From a virus: 25,799 bases of DNA. Under the pieces are notes generated by a model. The model was not told the DNA's origin. It did not search any database and saw only the letters and a list, made by a program, of their open reading frames with translations. Made by a program: the position numbers and the translations under genes. This document shows positions 24,984 through 25,799 of the stretch, one piece after another (within the stretch, counting starts at the first letter, position 1; the number at the start of each line of letters is the position of its first letter). The DNA lies in IMG/VR virus record IMGVR_UViG_3300010150_000139, positions 1-25,799 of that record; one strand, 5' to 3'.

Positions 24984-25741
24984 TTAGTGAATAAGTTTAA
25001 AATATCTGAAACAGGTCCAGCTATTCGGTTAATTGTGTTAAGTGTGTTGGTAAATCCATTAAAATTTAAATCAGAGAACGCATTAGTCACACCTGATTCT
25101 AAATTATTTCCAAATCCCCTCACGGTATCATATGACAGGATAGATCCCGCAATATATCTATCATATCTAAATTCACAAGTAACTCTCGTTAGCTCACTAT
25201 TAGGACCATATCTAACTGGAGTTGATGATAAATTAATTGGAAATAAACCTAGGAATGAATATTCCATTACTCTCTCCAAACTAGATTCAAACTTATATAT
25301 TTTTGTGGAATCACATTTGTATCCACTAGTAGGATCATTTGGGTAATTCATTCTATATGTATAGTTTCTATCAGCATAGTCTGCGAATCCGTTTCCACTA
25401 GCAACATATTCCATCCAGTGCTCTAAAAACTTTAGAGATCTATATTGAGTGTCGCAATAAAACTCCAATGAAAGAGAAGTAAATACCCTCCTATGTGCCA
25501 TTGTCTCCGTAATTCCAGCGAAATTCGTAGACTCAGTTCCAGCCAAAGATGACCCAGGAAGTTGAGCACTGTAACATAACAAACCAGAATCTTCTGATAT
25601 AAATGCGTTATCTACGCCACGTGACCCAAGATATCCCCTGAGTCTTGGAGATAACCCACCAAACTGTACTTGATAGTAATTTGATCTTGACAAATTACCT
25701 ATCAGTGGCTTGACATCTTCTATGTTTAGCTGTCTAGGCAC
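24980..25741 (-). CDS. 54: Baseplate tail-tube initiator, gp54-like (253 aa, GTG start)
   Basis: This tube-fold protein has LLCYSAQLPGSSLAGTESTN, SLSLEFYCDTQYRSLKFLEH WM, and LGLFPINLSSTPVRYGPNSE followed by VTCEFRYDRYIAGS. These correspond in order to the T4 gp54 pieces with MP-N, FRMD...W and GCIPISVS...F.Y. Its place just upstream of gp48 supports gp54 over the related tube protein gp19. It is shorter than T4 gp54 (320 residues). The start is GTG at 25741: an in-frame TAG lies upstream with no ATG between, and the next methionine is far inside the protein. The spacing of 26 bases from the late promoter agrees. Confidence 0.75.
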   Translation of the reverse strand: MPRQLNIEDVKPLIGNLSRSNYYQVQFGGLSPRLRGYLGSRGVDNAFISEDSGLLCYSAQLPGSSLAGTESTNFAGITETMAHRRVFTSLSLEFYCDTQYRSLKFLEHWMEYVASGNGFADYADRNYTYRMNYPNDPTSGYKCDSTKIYKFESSLERVMEYSFLGLFPINLSSTPVRYGPNSELTRVTCEFRYDRYIAGSILSYDTVRGFGNNLESGVTNAFSDLNFNGFTNTLNTINRIAGPVSDILNLFTN

Positions 25742-25767
25742 GCTAAATACTGATAAACTACCTACTC

Positions 25768-25774
25768 TATTTAT
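25768..25774 (-). promoter_or_regulatory. T4-type late promoter (ATAAATA) for the gp54-like gene
   Basis: The minus strand reads GGACATAAATAGAGTAGG, 26 bases before the GTG start at 25741. The remaining bases to the window edge (25775-25799) hold no recognisable gene. Confidence 0.6.
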
Positions 25775-25799
25775 GTCCTATAAAGGAATCTATAAACCA

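Noticed and set aside
24980-25741. Major tail tube protein gp19 as an alternative for the 253-aa protein
   Set aside because: gp19 and gp54 share a fold, but the length (253 against 163 for T4 gp19) and the place directly before gp48 favour gp54. It is kept as a weaker alternative.

Overview
The window looks like a structural-gene block of a T4-like myovirus. Its gene order and sequence style most resemble the cyanophages of marine Synechococcus and Prochlorococcus. The evidence is a run of recognisable T4-type baseplate and hub genes (gp54, gp48, gp53, gp26, gp51, gp27, gp5-like), a conserved late-promoter motif (CTAAATA or ATAAATA), very tight gene packing, A+T-rich coding sequence and a phage-borne 2OG-Fe(II) oxygenase. 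The host assignment rests on recognition, not on a search. Every gene I support lies on the minus strand, so transcription runs from high to low coordinates. There are no tRNAs, IS elements or CRISPR arrays, and no non-coding stretch longer than about 60 bases.

Layout in transcription order. (1) 25741-23019: tail-tube initiator (gp54-like), tube cap (gp48-like), wedge protein gp53 and a small protein of unknown function. (2) 22982-18207: gp26-like hub protein, a 56-residue gp51-like protein, a 641-residue helical protein that is a candidate tape measure, and a 652-residue protein carrying two predicted peptidoglycan hydrolase domains (SleB-like and M23). (3) 18181-13648: gp27-like hub, a gp5-like OB-fold hub protein without a visible lysozyme domain, and a separate beta-helix plus glycine-repeat protein that may be the spike. 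(4) 13592-7477: two very long collagen-like fibre proteins of 988 and 1042 residues, dominated by Gly-X-Thr triplets. (5) 7437-4673: a four-gene operon of two GT-B-type glycosyltransferases, a prolyl-4-hydroxylase-like dioxygenase and a 63-residue protein. (6) 4624 to the left edge: a virion structural gene of at least 1541 codons that runs out of the window.

Regulation can be read from the gaps. Six intergenic gaps or gene junctions carry CTAAATA or ATAAATA 19-36 bases before a start codon, as expected of T4-type late promoters. The glycosyltransferase/hydroxylase operon lacks this motif. It has instead a host-type sigma70 promoter (TTGAGA-16 bp-TATAAT) overlapped by a perfect 8-bp inverted repeat. 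The modifying enzymes may therefore be made on a different schedule from the fibres.

The most interesting reading is that regions 4 and 5 form one system: a collagen-like tail fibre pair with its own predicted modification enzymes. The threonine-rich Y positions would suit O-glycosylation and the small number of Gly-Pro-Pro triplets would suit prolyl hydroxylation. This is inference from adjacency and family membership; no substrate can be proved from sequence alone.
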